NCBI RefSeq assembly: GCF_039872745.1 | Contig: NZ_JBDPZD010000007.1 | Span: 61,620 to 125,619, forward strand | Source: Pelomonas paludis | Lineage (GTDB): Bacteria > Pseudomonadota > Gammaproteobacteria > Burkholderiales > Burkholderiaceae_C | Length of the DNA stretch: 64,000 nt | Reading direction: 5' to 3' | Part shown: in pieces, positions 41,306-50,007 of the stretch | How positions within the stretch are numbered: the stretch's first letter is position 1 | Layout: every line of letters starts with the position of its first letter | Translations under genes and position numbers: made by a program | Notes under the pieces: model-generated | Told to the model about the DNA's origin: nothing | Databases searched by the model: none | Seen by the model: the letters and a program-made list of their open reading frames with translations, nothing else

Positions 41306-42118
41306 TCAGCGAGTCTTGGCTTGCTGAAGACGGGTGCCCACCACGATCAGCGTGATCACGGCCACATAGGCCATGAACTGCGCACCCGAGGGCTGGGCGT
41401 CGTAGCCCACCAGGGCATGGGCCAGGGTGCCCACGGCCGAGTCCGGCGACAGCCAGTGCGAGGTGTCCCACAGCGGGTCCACCCAGCGCTGCAGCAGGCC
41501 AGCCTGGGCCAGCGCCCGCATCAGCTGGCTGGCAATCGATGCCGCCAGCAGCGCGATCAGCGCATTGGTGGCCGTGAAGAGGTGGCGCACGGGGATGCGG
41601 CTCAGCCCGGCGTAGACCAGCCAGCCCAGCGCCACGCCGGCCAGCAGGCCCACGGTGCCGGCACCCAGCACGCCGGGGGCCAGCGCACCGCCTTCATCGG
41701 TGGCCGAGCCTGCGACGAAGAGCACCGTCTCGGCGCCCTCGCGCAACACGGCCAGCGCCACCGCGCCAATCAGTGCCCAGGGCCGGCGCTGCCCGGCGTT
41801 CACGCTGCTGCCCAGCTGGCGAGCCTCGCGCACCATCTGCTGCGAGTGGGTCGATACCCACAGGCAGTGCCAGAGCAGCATGGCCAGCGCCGTGGCCAGG
41901 ATGCCGATGGTGACCAGGTCCTGCCCGATGCCGTCGAAGGCCTCGCTGATGCGCCCGGCCAGCAGGGCCAGCAACGCAGCGCCGACGACACCCAGGCCCA
42001 CGCCCGTCGCCAGCCAGCGCGAACGTCCGGCCAAACCCCGCGTGGCGGCCGCCACGATGCCCACGAAGAGCGCGGCCTCCAGGCTCTCCCGGAAAACGAT
42101 CAAAGCGGCCGAGAACAT
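41306..42118 (-). CDS. FTR1-family high-affinity iron permease
   Basis: 270 residues with seven predicted membrane helices and both REXXE iron-binding motifs (FRESLEAALF near the N-terminus and LREGAETVLF in the middle). Imports ferric or ferrous iron after oxidation. Lies 13 nt downstream of the cupredoxin gene, forming a minimal two-gene Ftr/Efe-like uptake unit under a Fur-type palindrome. No DyP peroxidase or ferredoxin-like subunit is adjacent. Confidence 0.93.
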   Translation of the reverse strand: MFSAALIVFRESLEAALFVGIVAAATRGLAGRSRWLATGVGLGVVGAALLALLAGRISEAFDGIGQDLVTIGILATALAMLLWHCLWVSTHSQQMVREARQLGSSVNAGQRRPWALIGAVALAVLREGAETVLFVAGSATDEGGALAPGVLGAGTVGLLAGVALGWLVYAGLSRIPVRHLFTATNALIALLAASIASQLMRALAQAGLLQRWVDPLWDTSHWLSPDSAVGTLAHALVGYDAQPSGAQFMAYVAVITLIVVGTRLQQAKTR

Positions 42119-42131
42119 GCGCCCTGCTCCT

Positions 42132-42503
42132 TCACTCGGCGACGACCACGCCCTGCGCCGTCTTCTCGTTGAACTCGCCGAAGAAGCCATAGCGGCCCGG
42201 CTTGAGCGGCCCGATGAAGATGGTCGCCTTGCCGCCGCCGGGGATGACCTTCTCGCGGTTGAGCGACTTGCTCTCGAACTCCTCGGGCGTCTTGTCCTGG
42301 TTGTGCACGATCAGCTTCACGCGCTGGCCGGCGGGCACCTTGAGTTCGGCCGGCTCGAAGCGGTGGTCCTTGATCACCAGCAGCATCTCGACGTCGGCGG
42401 CCAAGGCCGGCGCGGCCAGGCCCACGGACAGAGCCGCCCCCAGTAGCGCACGGCGCAGCGGGTGGGCAAGGCGAGCGGACGGTTGAAAGTGCGAGCGTTC
42501 CAT
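42132..42503 (-). CDS. periplasmic cupredoxin-like protein of the iron uptake unit
   Basis: 123 residues from the ATG at 42503; a GTG at 42521 is also possible. Signal peptide (AALSVGLAAPALAADVEM) then a cupredoxin fold (DHRFEPAELKVPAGQRVKLI, VHNQDKTPEEFES, GPLKPGRYGFFGEF). It has Glu-rich positions (EEFES) where classic blue copper proteins have His/Cys, as in FtrB/EfeO cupredoxin domains. Expected to bind copper and iron in the periplasm and hand iron to the permease encoded 13 nt downstream. Confidence 0.88.
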   Translation of the reverse strand: MERSHFQPSARLAHPLRRALLGAALSVGLAAPALAADVEMLLVIKDHRFEPAELKVPAGQRVKLIVHNQDKTPEEFESKSLNREKVIPGGGKATIFIGPLKPGRYGFFGEFNEKTAQGVVVAE

Positions 42504-42547
42504 GGCGGTGAAGGGCGACACTGGGTGCCAAAAGCTGGATGGACCAC

Positions 42548-42571
42548 ATTCTAATGCGAATTATTCGCATT
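42548..42571 (-). promoter_or_regulatory. Fur box and -10 element controlling the iron uptake pair
   Basis: AATGCGAAT T ATTCGCATT (42553-42571) is a perfect 9-1-9 palindrome and fits the 7-1-7 Fur-box pattern. On the minus strand it directly abuts TAGAAT (42553-42548), so the repressor would occupy the promoter spacer, a classic Fur arrangement, 45 nt upstream of the cupredoxin ATG. It lies 21 nt before the divergent asparaginase start and could also affect that gene. Confidence 0.85.
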
Positions 42572-42591
42572 TGCATATGCCGGAGGCGAGC

Positions 42592-43632
42592 ATGGGATTG
42601 GTGACGGGTGAGCCGGTGGTGGTGGAGGTGCTGCGGGGCGAGACCGTCGAGTCGCGCCACCTGGGCGCCCTCGCCGTGGTGGACGCGGCTGGCGCGCTTC
42701 ACACGGCCTGGGGCGACATCGATCGCCCGGTCTTCCCGCGCTCGGCCGTCAAACTGCTGCAGGCACTGCCCCTGGTGACCAGTGGCGCGGCCGATGCCTT
42801 TGCCCTGAGCGATGCCGAGCTGGCCCTGGCCTGCGCCTCGCACAGCGGCGAGCCCGCGCATGTGGCCACGGCACAGGGCTGGCTAACGCGCCTGGATCTG
42901 TCGGCCGAGCACCTGGAATGCGGCACGCAGTGGCCTGCGCGCGAGCCCGTGTTACGGGCGCTGGTGGCCCGGGGCGAGGTGGCCGGCCCGCTGCACAACA
43001 ACTGCTCGGGCAAGCACTGCGGCTTTCTGTGCCTGGCTTGCCATCTCGGCCATCAGTCGGGTGCCGCCAACCGGGCTGGCTTCGCGCGCGGCTACGTGGC
43101 GCCCGAGCACCCGGTGATGCGCGAGGTCACGCACGCGCTGGAGGTGGCCACCGGGCAGGACCTGGCCCGCGCGCCGCGTGGCATCGACGGCTGCTCCATC
43201 CCCACCTACGCCCTGCCCTTGCGCGCGCTGGCGCTGGCCTTTGCGCGCGTGGGCACGGGCAGCGGGCTGCCGCCTGACGTCGCCAGCGCCGCCGCGCGGC
43301 TGCGCCGGGCCGTGGCCCAGGCGCCCTTCATGGTGGGCGGCACCGACCGCTTTGACACCGAGGTGATGCAAGCCCTGGGCGAGCGGCTGTGCTGCAAGGT
43401 GGGCGCTGAAGGCGTCTACTGCGCCAGCCTGCCCGAGCTTGGCCTCGGACTGGCGCTCAAAATCGACGATGGCGCCAGCCGTGCGGCTGAGGCGGTGATG
43501 GCCCAGCTTGCGCTGCGCCTGCTGCGCCCCAGCGGCGATGCGGCCACGCTGCTGCAGCGGCTGGCGGCCCCGGTGATGCGCAACTGGCGCGGCACCGAGG
43601 TGGGCCGGCTGCGCATGCGCCTGGAGGGCTGA
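42592..43632 (+). CDS. rhizobial-type (thermolabile, Zn-linked) L-asparaginase
   Basis: 346 residues. Start at the ATG at 42592 with GGAGG 5 nt upstream. The sequence follows the Rhizobium etli ReAV family, unrelated to the E. coli enzymes: SRHLGALAVVDA, VFPRSAVKLLQALPL (catalytic Ser/Lys pair), ASHSGEP, NNCSGKHCGFL (metal-binding Cys and Lys) and GIDGCSIPTYALPL (second metal Cys). Hydrolyses L-asparagine to aspartate and ammonia, probably in the cytoplasm. Divergent from the Fur-controlled iron genes and convergent with a HutC-type regulator 3 nt away. Confidence 0.9.
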   Translation: MGLVTGEPVVVEVLRGETVESRHLGALAVVDAAGALHTAWGDIDRPVFPRSAVKLLQALPLVTSGAADAFALSDAELALACASHSGEPAHVATAQGWLTRLDLSAEHLECGTQWPAREPVLRALVARGEVAGPLHNNCSGKHCGFLCLACHLGHQSGAANRAGFARGYVAPEHPVMREVTHALEVATGQDLARAPRGIDGCSIPTYALPLRALALAFARVGTGSGLPPDVASAAARLRRAVAQAPFMVGGTDRFDTEVMQALGERLCCKVGAEGVYCASLPELGLGLALKIDDGASRAAEAVMAQLALRLLRPSGDAATLLQRLAAPVMRNWRGTEVGRLRMRLEG

Positions 43633-43635
43633 AGA

Positions 43636-44355
43636 CTAGGTGCCCGCGCCAAACACGCCGTGCAACTGCAAGCGTGCGCCGGGGTGCACCCAGCGAGAGG
43701 TGGCCACGGCCAGGCCCCGGCTGTAGTGGATGCGACGCACCACCAGGCAGGGCGAGCGACGCGGCACGGCCAGCCAGCGGGCGTCGTCTTCGCTGGGCAA
43801 GGCAGCTTCGACCAAGGTGCGTGACGAGGACAGCGGCGCCACGTCCTGCAGGTAAGCAGCCGGCTGCTGCAGGCTGAAGTCCTGCGCCAAAAATTCGGGC
43901 GCGACCTGGGGGTTCACGACCAAGGTCTCGACCTGCAGCGGCGCCCCGCTGTCGCGGTGCACCACCACGGCCACAAACACCGGCGCACCGCGCTTGAGGC
44001 CCAGCTCGGCCGCCTGCTGGGCGCTGGCGCGGGCGCGCTCGGTGCGCTGCACCACCCAATCATGCTGGCCGCCACGCGCGGCGATCACATCGGCCACCTC
44101 GCGCACCTGCACCACGGCCGGCGCGCGGTGCAGCTGGGCCACAAAGCTGCCCACGCCCTGCACGCGCTCGATCAAGCCCTCCTGCTCCAGCTCGCGCAGC
44201 GCGCGGTTGGCCGTCATGCGGCTGATCTTGAAGCGCATGGTCAGCTGGCCCTCGCTCGGGAGCAGGTCACCCGCCTCCCAGCGGCCGCTGGCCATGCCCT
44301 CCTTCAGGTGGGTCTTGATGCGCAGATAGTGCGGGTCGGCAGCGGGCTTGGCCAT
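43636..44355 (-). CDS. GntR-family (HutC subfamily) transcriptional regulator
   Basis: 239 residues from the ATG at 44355. N-terminal winged helix (HYLRIKTHLKEGMASGRW, LPSEGQLTMRFKISRMTANRAL, GLIERVQGVGSFVA) and a UTRA effector domain (RGAPVFVAVVVHRDSGAPLQ, PCLVVRRIHYSRG). HutC relatives respond to histidine-pathway or amino-acid metabolites; the flanking asparaginase makes an amino-acid target plausible. Starts 5 nt after the clsB stop, so it rides on the nudB-EEP-clsB transcript. Confidence 0.92.
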   Translation of the reverse strand: MAKPAADPHYLRIKTHLKEGMASGRWEAGDLLPSEGQLTMRFKISRMTANRALRELEQEGLIERVQGVGSFVAQLHRAPAVVQVREVADVIAARGGQHDWVVQRTERARASAQQAAELGLKRGAPVFVAVVVHRDSGAPLQVETLVVNPQVAPEFLAQDFSLQQPAAYLQDVAPLSSSRTLVEAALPSEDDARWLAVPRRSPCLVVRRIHYSRGLAVATSRWVHPGARLQLHGVFGAGT

Positions 44356-44360
44356 GAGGT

Positions 44361-45611
44361 TCAGTATCGGCCGGCAGCGCCGGCCACACGCAGGTAGACG
44401 TGCGCGATCCAGGCCACCCAGGCGCGGCCCAACAAGGCGCGCCAGCCGGTGTGCGGCGGCGTGGTGACCTGCCGGGCCTCGGCCTGCGCGCTCTCGATTT
44501 CGGCGCGCAGCTGCTCGGCAAAGCGGCCGTCCAGCAGCACGACATTGGCTTCCAGGTTGAGCAGCAGCGAGAGCGGGTCGATGTTGGACGAGCCCACCGT
44601 GGCCCACTGGTCGTCCACCACAGCCACCTTGGCGTGCAGGAAGGCGGGCTGGTATTCGTAGATCTCGACGCCATGCTCCAGCAGCTCGGCATACAGGGCC
44701 TGGGCGGCCAACGCGGCCAGCCGGTAGTCCACCTTGCCCTGCAGCAGCAAGCGCACGCGCACGCCGCGCTGCGCGGCCTGGCGCAGCGCGCGGCGGATGC
44801 GCTGGCCGGGGTAGAAGTAGGGGCAGACCAGGTCCACCGTGCTTTGCGCCCGGCTGATGGCGTCCACATAGGCGCGCTCGATGGTGCGGCGCTGGCGCAG
44901 GTTGTCGCGCAGCACAAAGGCAGCGCGCACGGGCGGCAAGGGGTGGCTCAGCCGGCTCTGGCCGCGCGGCATGTGCACACGCCGCCACAGCGACGCGGCC
45001 CGCACCAGACGTGCAGGGCCGCGTGCCAGTGCCAGCAGCTCCTCGCCCACGTCGCGGCCCAGCCAGGCGCGCGTCCAGACCGCGCGGGCGGCCTGGCCCA
45101 CGGCCTGCACCACGGGGCCGCGCAGCTCCACGGCGAAGTCGAGCCGGGGCGCATCACTGGCGCCGTGGTGCAGGTCGATGCGGTCGTCAATGAGGTTGAT
45201 GCCGCCGACAAAGCCTTGCTCGCCATCCACCACGCAGAGCTTCTGGTGCAGGCGGCGCAATTGGCCCGGCTGCAGCCAGCGCCACCAGCGGTCCAGCGGC
45301 CGGAACACCGCAAAGGCCACACCGCTGCCTTCGAACTCGCGGTGCAGCGCGCCGAGACTGTCCTTGCTGCCAAAGCCGTCCACCACCACACAGACCTTGA
45401 CGCCCCGCCGCGCCGCTGCCACCAGGCGCGCGCACAGGCGCAGGCCGGTTTCGTCGTGGTGAAAGATGTAGGTGGCCACCCAGACCTCGCGCTGCGCTGC
45501 GTCCACCGCCGCCAGCATGCGCGGGAAGAGCGCATCACCGCCGCGCAGCAGCCGGGCCTCATTGCCGCCCGAGAGCTCGGCGGGGATCAGCCAGGCGGGG
45601 GCGAGGCTCAT
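44361..45611 (-). CDS. clsB: cardiolipin synthase B-type phospholipase D family protein
   Basis: 416 residues with two HKD motifs: HQKLCVVDGEQGFVGGINL and HAKVAVVDDQWATVGSSNID. Length and spacing match ClsB, which condenses phosphatidylglycerol with another phospholipid at the inner membrane. Its ATG overlaps the stop of the EEP-family gene, a conserved pairing in Proteobacteria. Confidence 0.92.
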   Translation of the reverse strand: MSLAPAWLIPAELSGGNEARLLRGGDALFPRMLAAVDAAQREVWVATYIFHHDETGLRLCARLVAAARRGVKVCVVVDGFGSKDSLGALHREFEGSGVAFAVFRPLDRWWRWLQPGQLRRLHQKLCVVDGEQGFVGGINLIDDRIDLHHGASDAPRLDFAVELRGPVVQAVGQAARAVWTRAWLGRDVGEELLALARGPARLVRAASLWRRVHMPRGQSRLSHPLPPVRAAFVLRDNLRQRRTIERAYVDAISRAQSTVDLVCPYFYPGQRIRRALRQAAQRGVRVRLLLQGKVDYRLAALAAQALYAELLEHGVEIYEYQPAFLHAKVAVVDDQWATVGSSNIDPLSLLLNLEANVVLLDGRFAEQLRAEIESAQAEARQVTTPPHTGWRALLGRAWVAWIAHVYLRVAGAAGRY

Positions 45612-46408
45612 TCGAGCTGCAGATCCACCAGCAGGGGCAGATGGTCAGACATGCGCGCCCAGCTCGGGCCGCGCGGCACCTGCAAGCCCACGCAGCGCAG
45701 GCCGCGCGTGTAGACGCGGTCGAGCGAGAAGATGGGCAGGCTGGACGGGAAGGTGGCCGCCCGGTGCCGCCCCGGTGCCACCGCACGGCGCAGGCCGCAG
45801 CCGCGCATGAGGCCATCCAGGCGCTCGCCCCAGTCATTGAAGTCGCCGGCCACGATCAGCGGCTCACCGGACGGCACCTCGCGCTCGATGTAGCTGGCCA
45901 GGCGCTGCACCTGGCGCACGCGGCCGCCATGCAGCAAGCCCAGGTGGACGACGATGGCGTGCACATCGGCCCCCTGCCAGCGCACCGGCACGTGCAGCAG
46001 GCCGCGCTGCTCGAAGGCGTGGTCCGACACGTCGTGGTGGCCCACGTCGCCCAGCGGCCAGCGCGACAGCAGCGCATTGCCATGCTCGCCGCCCTTGGTC
46101 ACGGCATTGGTGCGGTAGGCGGCCTCGTAGCCGTGCGGCGCCAGGAACTCGGCCTGCCCCTCCTTGGGCCAGCCAAACCAGGTGCGCTCAAAGTCCACCG
46201 CATGCCCGTGGTGGAAGTGCCGCACCTCCTGCAGGAAGACGAGGTCGGCGTCCAGCGCCTGCACGCCCATGGCCAGGTTGTGGATCTCCAGGCGCTTGGC
46301 CGGCCCGAGGCCGCGCACGCCCTTGTGGATGTTGTAGGTGGCCACCCGCAGGCTGGGCCCCTGCAGGCTGGCCGGCACGGCGACGGTGGTGCGGCGAAAG
46401 GGTCTCAA
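45608..46408 (-). CDS. endonuclease/exonuclease/phosphatase (EEP) family protein
   Basis: About 266 residues. Motifs VATYNIHKGVRG, LQEVRHF, NALLSRWP, VAGDFNDW and SDHLPLLVDL are the EEP catalytic set (metal-binding Glu, Asp/Asn pair, final Asp-His). Start uncertain: a TTG at 46408 (2 nt after the nudB stop) is used here; a GTG at 46378 is the alternative and no Shine-Dalgarno supports either. Lies between nudB and clsB and overlaps clsB by 4 nt. Substrate could be a phospholipid, nucleotide or DNA. Confidence 0.85.
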   Translation of the reverse strand: MRPFRRTTVAVPASLQGPSLRVATYNIHKGVRGLGPAKRLEIHNLAMGVQALDADLVFLQEVRHFHHGHAVDFERTWFGWPKEGQAEFLAPHGYEAAYRTNAVTKGGEHGNALLSRWPLGDVGHHDVSDHAFEQRGLLHVPVRWQGADVHAIVVHLGLLHGGRVRQVQRLASYIEREVPSGEPLIVAGDFNDWGERLDGLMRGCGLRRAVAPGRHRAATFPSSLPIFSLDRVYTRGLRCVGLQVPRGPSWARMSDHLPLLVDLQLE

Positions 46409-46410
46409 GG

Positions 46411-46881
46411 TCAGCGAGCTTGAACGGATGCGCCGGGCGTGTAGCGCGGCAGTTGCAGGATGGCCTCGGCGTTGGACGGCGAGAAGCAGCGGTCGGCGGC
46501 CTCTTGGTATGGCAGCCACACAAAGGCGGTGTGCTCACGCGGGCTGAGGCGCGGCGTGTCCGCCTGCGGCAGGCACAGCCCAAACACATGCTCGGTGTTC
46601 TGCGTCACGCCGGGCGCATAGCGGTGGCGCCAGTGCGGGTAGATCTCGTAGATGTTGGCCAGGCCCCAGTCGCGCAGCGTGCCGGCCGCAAAGCCGGTTT
46701 CCTCGCGCACCTCGCGCCACGCGGCCTCGGCCAGCGCCTCGTCGGGTTGGTCCAGCGAGCCCGTCACGCTCTGCCAGTAGCCCGGGTGGTCAGCGCGCTC
46801 GATCAGCAGGACCTGCAACTCTGGCGTGTGGATGACGACGAGAACGGACTCGGGGATCTTGAACGGCGTGGCCTCAGGCAT
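46411..46881 (-). CDS. nudB: dihydroneopterin triphosphate diphosphatase (Nudix)
   Basis: 156 residues from the ATG at 46881. ESVLVVIHTPELQVLLIERA, YWQSVTGSLDQPDEAL and WREVREETGF match NudB of folate synthesis, which removes pyrophosphate from dihydroneopterin triphosphate. The Nudix box has one extra residue between the Gly and the first Glu (GSLDQPDE). No Shine-Dalgarno; TATGCT ends 7 nt before the ATG. First gene of a nudB-EEP-clsB-gntR transcript, separated from aspS by a terminator. Confidence 0.9.
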   Translation of the reverse strand: MPEATPFKIPESVLVVIHTPELQVLLIERADHPGYWQSVTGSLDQPDEALAEAAWREVREETGFAAGTLRDWGLANIYEIYPHWRHRYAPGVTQNTEHVFGLCLPQADTPRLSPREHTAFVWLPYQEAADRCFSPSNAEAILQLPRYTPGASVQAR

Positions 46882-46933
46882 AAGCGCCAGCATAGCGGCA
46901 CGCACGCCTGCGGCCAGTCCGCCGGCCCCAACG

Positions 46934-46957
46934 AAAAACCCCGCCGCAGCGGGGTTT
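46934..46957 (-). terminator. intrinsic terminator after aspS
   Basis: On the minus strand AAACCCCGC, TGCG loop, GCGGGGTTT then TTC: a perfect 9-bp GC-rich stem with a T tract 27 nt after the aspS stop codon. It insulates nudB from the fmdB-DUF502-aspS transcript. Confidence 0.9.
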
Positions 46958-46983
46958 CAGGGATGCAGAGCGGGACGCAATGC

Positions 46984-48774
46984 TCAGGCGGCGGCGCCCG
47001 CGTTGCGCAGGCGGATGTGCAGCTCGCGCAGTTGCTTCTCGTCCACATGGCTGGGGGCGCCGGTCAGCAGGCACTGGGCGCGCTGGGTCTTGGGGAAGGC
47101 GATCACGTCGCGGATGGACTCGGCCTTGGTCATCATGGTGACGATGCGGTCCAGGCCAAAGGCCAGACCACCGTGCGGGGGCGCGCCGTACTGCAGCGCG
47201 TCGAGCAGGAAGCCGAACTTGACGCGTTGGTCTTCGGCGCTGATGTTCAGGGCCTCGAAGACCTTGGCCTGCACGTCGGCGCGGTGGATACGCACCGAAC
47301 CACCGCCCAGCTCCCAGCCGTTGAGCACCATGTCGTAGGCCTTGGCCACGCACTTGCCGGGGTCGGTGGACATGTAGTCCTCGTGGCCGTCCTTGGGCGC
47401 GGTGAAGGGGTGGTGCACGGCGTTCCAGCGGCCACCTTCCTCGTCGTGTTCGAACATCGGGAAGTCCACCAGCCACAGCGGGGCCCAGCGGTCTTCAAAG
47501 AGGCCGTTGGCCTTGCCGAAATCGCTGTGGCCGACCTTGAGGCGCAGGGCGCCGATGGCGTCGTTGACGACCTTGGCCTTGTCGGCACCGAAGAAGAGCA
47601 GGTCGCCGTCCTTCGCGCCGGTGCGCTTGAGGATCTCGGCAATGGCTTCGTCGTGGATGTTCTTGACGATGGGCGACTGCAGGCCCTCACGGCCCTTGGC
47701 AATCTCGTTGACCTTGATCCAGGCCAGGCCCTTGGCGCCGTAGATCTTGACGAACTCGGTGTAGGCGTCGATCTCACCGCGGCTCATCGCGCCGCCACCA
47801 GGCACGCGCAGGGCCACCACGCGGCCACCGGGGGTGGTGGCCGGGCCGCTGAAGACCTTGAAGTCCACCGTCTTCATCGCATCGGTCAGCTCGGTGAACT
47901 CGAGCATGACGCGCAAGTCGGGCTTGTCGGAACCGAAGCGGAACATGGCCTCCGAGTAGGTCATGACCGGGTACTCGCCCAGGTCCACGCCCATGGCCTC
48001 CTGGAAGACGTGGCGGATCATGCCCTCGAACATCGTGCGAATTTCCTGCTCGGTGAGGAAGCTCGTCTCGATATCGATCTGCGTGAACTCGGGCTGGCGG
48101 TCGGCGCGCAGGTCCTCGTCGCGGAAGCACTTGGTGATCTGGTAGTAGCGGTCAAAGCCCGAGACCATCAGCAGCTGCTTGAAGAGCTGGGGCGACTGCG
48201 GCAGCGCGAAGAACATGCCGTCATGGACGCGGCTGGGCACGAGGTAGTCGCGCGCGCCTTCGGGTGTGCTCTTGGTCAGCATCGGGGTCTCGATGTCGAC
48301 GAAGCCGAGCTTGTCCAGGTAGTTGCGCACCAGCATGGCCACGCGGTAGCGCAGCATCATGTTCTTCTGCATCACGGGGCGGCGCAGGTCCAGCACGCGG
48401 TGGGTGAGGCGCGTGGTCTCGGAGAGGTTGTCGTCGTCGAGCTGGAAGGGCGGCGTCACCGAGGGGTTGAGCACTTCGAGCTCATGGCAGAGCAGCTCGA
48501 CCTTGCCGGAGACGAGGTTGGCGTTCTCGGTGCCGGCCGGACGGGCGCGGACCTTGCCGATGACCTTGAGGCAGAACTCGTTGCGGACTTCTTCGGCCAC
48601 CTTGAACATGTCGGGGCGGTCGGGGTCGCAGACGACCTGGACCAGGCCTTCGCGGTCGCGCAGGTCGATGAAGATGACGCCGCCATGGTCGCGGCGGCGG
48701 TGGGCCCAGCCCATCAGGGTGACGGTTTGATCGAGCAGCTTCTCGCTGACTTGGCCGGCGTAGCAGGTGCGCAT
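46984..48774 (-). CDS. aspS: aspartyl-tRNA synthetase
   Basis: 596 residues. Bacterial-type class II synthetase: N-terminal OB anticodon-binding domain (VTLMGWAHRRRDHGGVIFIDLRD), motif 2 FRDEDLRADRQPEFTQID, a GAD insertion domain (about 290-420), and motif 3 GLAFGLDRIV. Charges tRNA-Asp; in organisms lacking AsnRS it may also charge tRNA-Asn. Shine-Dalgarno GGAGAA. Downstream of the DUF502 gene. Confidence 0.97.
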   Translation of the reverse strand: MRTCYAGQVSEKLLDQTVTLMGWAHRRRDHGGVIFIDLRDREGLVQVVCDPDRPDMFKVAEEVRNEFCLKVIGKVRARPAGTENANLVSGKVELLCHELEVLNPSVTPPFQLDDDNLSETTRLTHRVLDLRRPVMQKNMMLRYRVAMLVRNYLDKLGFVDIETPMLTKSTPEGARDYLVPSRVHDGMFFALPQSPQLFKQLLMVSGFDRYYQITKCFRDEDLRADRQPEFTQIDIETSFLTEQEIRTMFEGMIRHVFQEAMGVDLGEYPVMTYSEAMFRFGSDKPDLRVMLEFTELTDAMKTVDFKVFSGPATTPGGRVVALRVPGGGAMSRGEIDAYTEFVKIYGAKGLAWIKVNEIAKGREGLQSPIVKNIHDEAIAEILKRTGAKDGDLLFFGADKAKVVNDAIGALRLKVGHSDFGKANGLFEDRWAPLWLVDFPMFEHDEEGGRWNAVHHPFTAPKDGHEDYMSTDPGKCVAKAYDMVLNGWELGGGSVRIHRADVQAKVFEALNISAEDQRVKFGFLLDALQYGAPPHGGLAFGLDRIVTMMTKAESIRDVIAFPKTQRAQCLLTGAPSHVDEKQLRELHIRLRNAGAAA

Positions 48775-48875
48775 GATATGGTTCTCCGAATGCGTGTGTT
48801 CTTGGGGTCTTGTGGCGCTGCGCGGGCGGAAGGATCAGGTCCAGCAGCCCTCAGGGTTGAACGCTTGCCTGGCGC

Positions 48876-49535
48876 TCAACCCACGGGGTTTCGTTCAGCG
48901 GCGTCTTCGCAGGGCGCGTTGCCGGCAGGGGGCGCTACCGTGCCCATCGAGATGATGTACTTGAGCGCTTCGTCCACGCTCATGGCCAGCGGCTGGATCT
49001 CGCTGCGCGGCATCATCAGGAAGAAGCCCGAGGTGGGGTTGGGCGTGGTGGGCACGTAGACGCTGACATGCTCGCTGGCCAGGTGGCAGGCCACCTCGCC
49101 GCTGGGCGTGCCGGTGACGAAGGCAATCGTCCACGAGCCCTCACGCGGGTACTGCACCAGCACAGCCTCGCGGAAGGCGTTGCCGCTGCTCGAGAACAGG
49201 GTGTCGGACACCTGCTTCACCGAGCTGTAGATGTTCTTGACGATGGGGATGCTGCCCAGCAGGCGGTCCCACTGGCGCAGCCACCACTGGCCAAAGATGT
49301 TGGCAACGAAGACGCCCGTCAGCAGCAGGGCACCGGCCAGGATCACGAGCCCGAGGCCGGGCACGTGGTGCAGGCTGAGCAAGCCATCACGCCAGGCCGC
49401 CGGCAGCACCAGGGCCAGAGCCGCCAGCAGCGAGCCGAAGACGCCATTGACGACGTCGAGGATCTGCCCGAGCACCCAGATGGTGATGGCCAGCGGCAGC
49501 CAGACCAGCAGGCCGGCAACGAGGTATTTGCGCAT
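48876..49535 (-). CDS. DUF502 family membrane protein
   Basis: 219 residues from the ATG at 49535 (MRKYLVAGLLVWLPLAITIW). Two membrane segments (about 5-30 and 60-85), then a conserved cytoplasmic or periplasmic domain with SIPIVKNIYSSVKQVSDT and LVQYPREGSWTIAFVTG. The family is widespread and of unknown function. Lies between fmdB and aspS, as in many Burkholderiales. Confidence 0.9.
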   Translation of the reverse strand: MRKYLVAGLLVWLPLAITIWVLGQILDVVNGVFGSLLAALALVLPAAWRDGLLSLHHVPGLGLVILAGALLLTGVFVANIFGQWWLRQWDRLLGSIPIVKNIYSSVKQVSDTLFSSSGNAFREAVLVQYPREGSWTIAFVTGTPSGEVACHLASEHVSVYVPTTPNPTSGFFLMMPRSEIQPLAMSVDEALKYIISMGTVAPPAGNAPCEDAAERNPVG

Positions 49536-49560
49536 CGGGGCAGTCACGGGGCGGCCAGCG

Positions 49561-49875
49561 TCAGTGGCAGGCGCAGGAGCCGCCGCAGGACGCGCCACCC
49601 GAGGCCGAGCTGCCGGCGTCGGAAGCCGCCGACGAGGACTCGGATTTGGCCGGTTCTGCAGCCGCCGCCGGGGCTGCCGCAGCAGCTGTGGCGCCGCCCT
49701 TGAAGTCGGTCGCGTACCAGCCGGAGCCCTTGAGCTGGAAGCCCGCAGCGGTCACTTGTTTGGAGAACGCTTCGGCGCCGCAGGCCGGGCAGGTGCTCAG
49801 CGGGGCGTCAGACAGTTTCTGCAACACGTCCTTGGCATGGCCACAGGCGCTGCAGCGGTAGGCGTAGATAGGCAT
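49561..49875 (-). CDS. FmdB-family zinc ribbon protein
   Basis: 104 residues. N-terminal zinc ribbon with two CxxC knuckles (YRCSACGH and CPACGAEAF), GWYATDF, then an Ala/Ser-rich tail ending in GGSCACH with four more Cys/His that could bind metal. The family is linked to amidase/formamidase regulation in name only. TAAAAT about 38 nt before the ATG may be the -10. First gene of fmdB-DUF502-aspS. Confidence 0.9.
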   Translation of the reverse strand: MPIYAYRCSACGHAKDVLQKLSDAPLSTCPACGAEAFSKQVTAAGFQLKGSGWYATDFKGGATAAAAAPAAAAEPAKSESSSAASDAGSSASGGASCGGSCACH

Positions 49876-50007
49876 GGGGAGGGCCGGACGGAAAAACGTG
49901 GGATTTTAGGGCCTGGCCCCGCCGGCACCTTGATGCACCGGACTGGGGCCACGCCACGGCTCCGACAGATGGGGCCGTGGCGGCGCGGTTCAAGGCACGG
50001 CGACGCC

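Noticed and set aside
49915..49995. Inverted repeats (TGGCCCC/GGGGCCA and CGCCACGG/CCGTGGCG) between fmdB and the symporter gene
   Set aside because: No T run on either strand and easily explained by GC-rich sequence; too weak to call a terminator.
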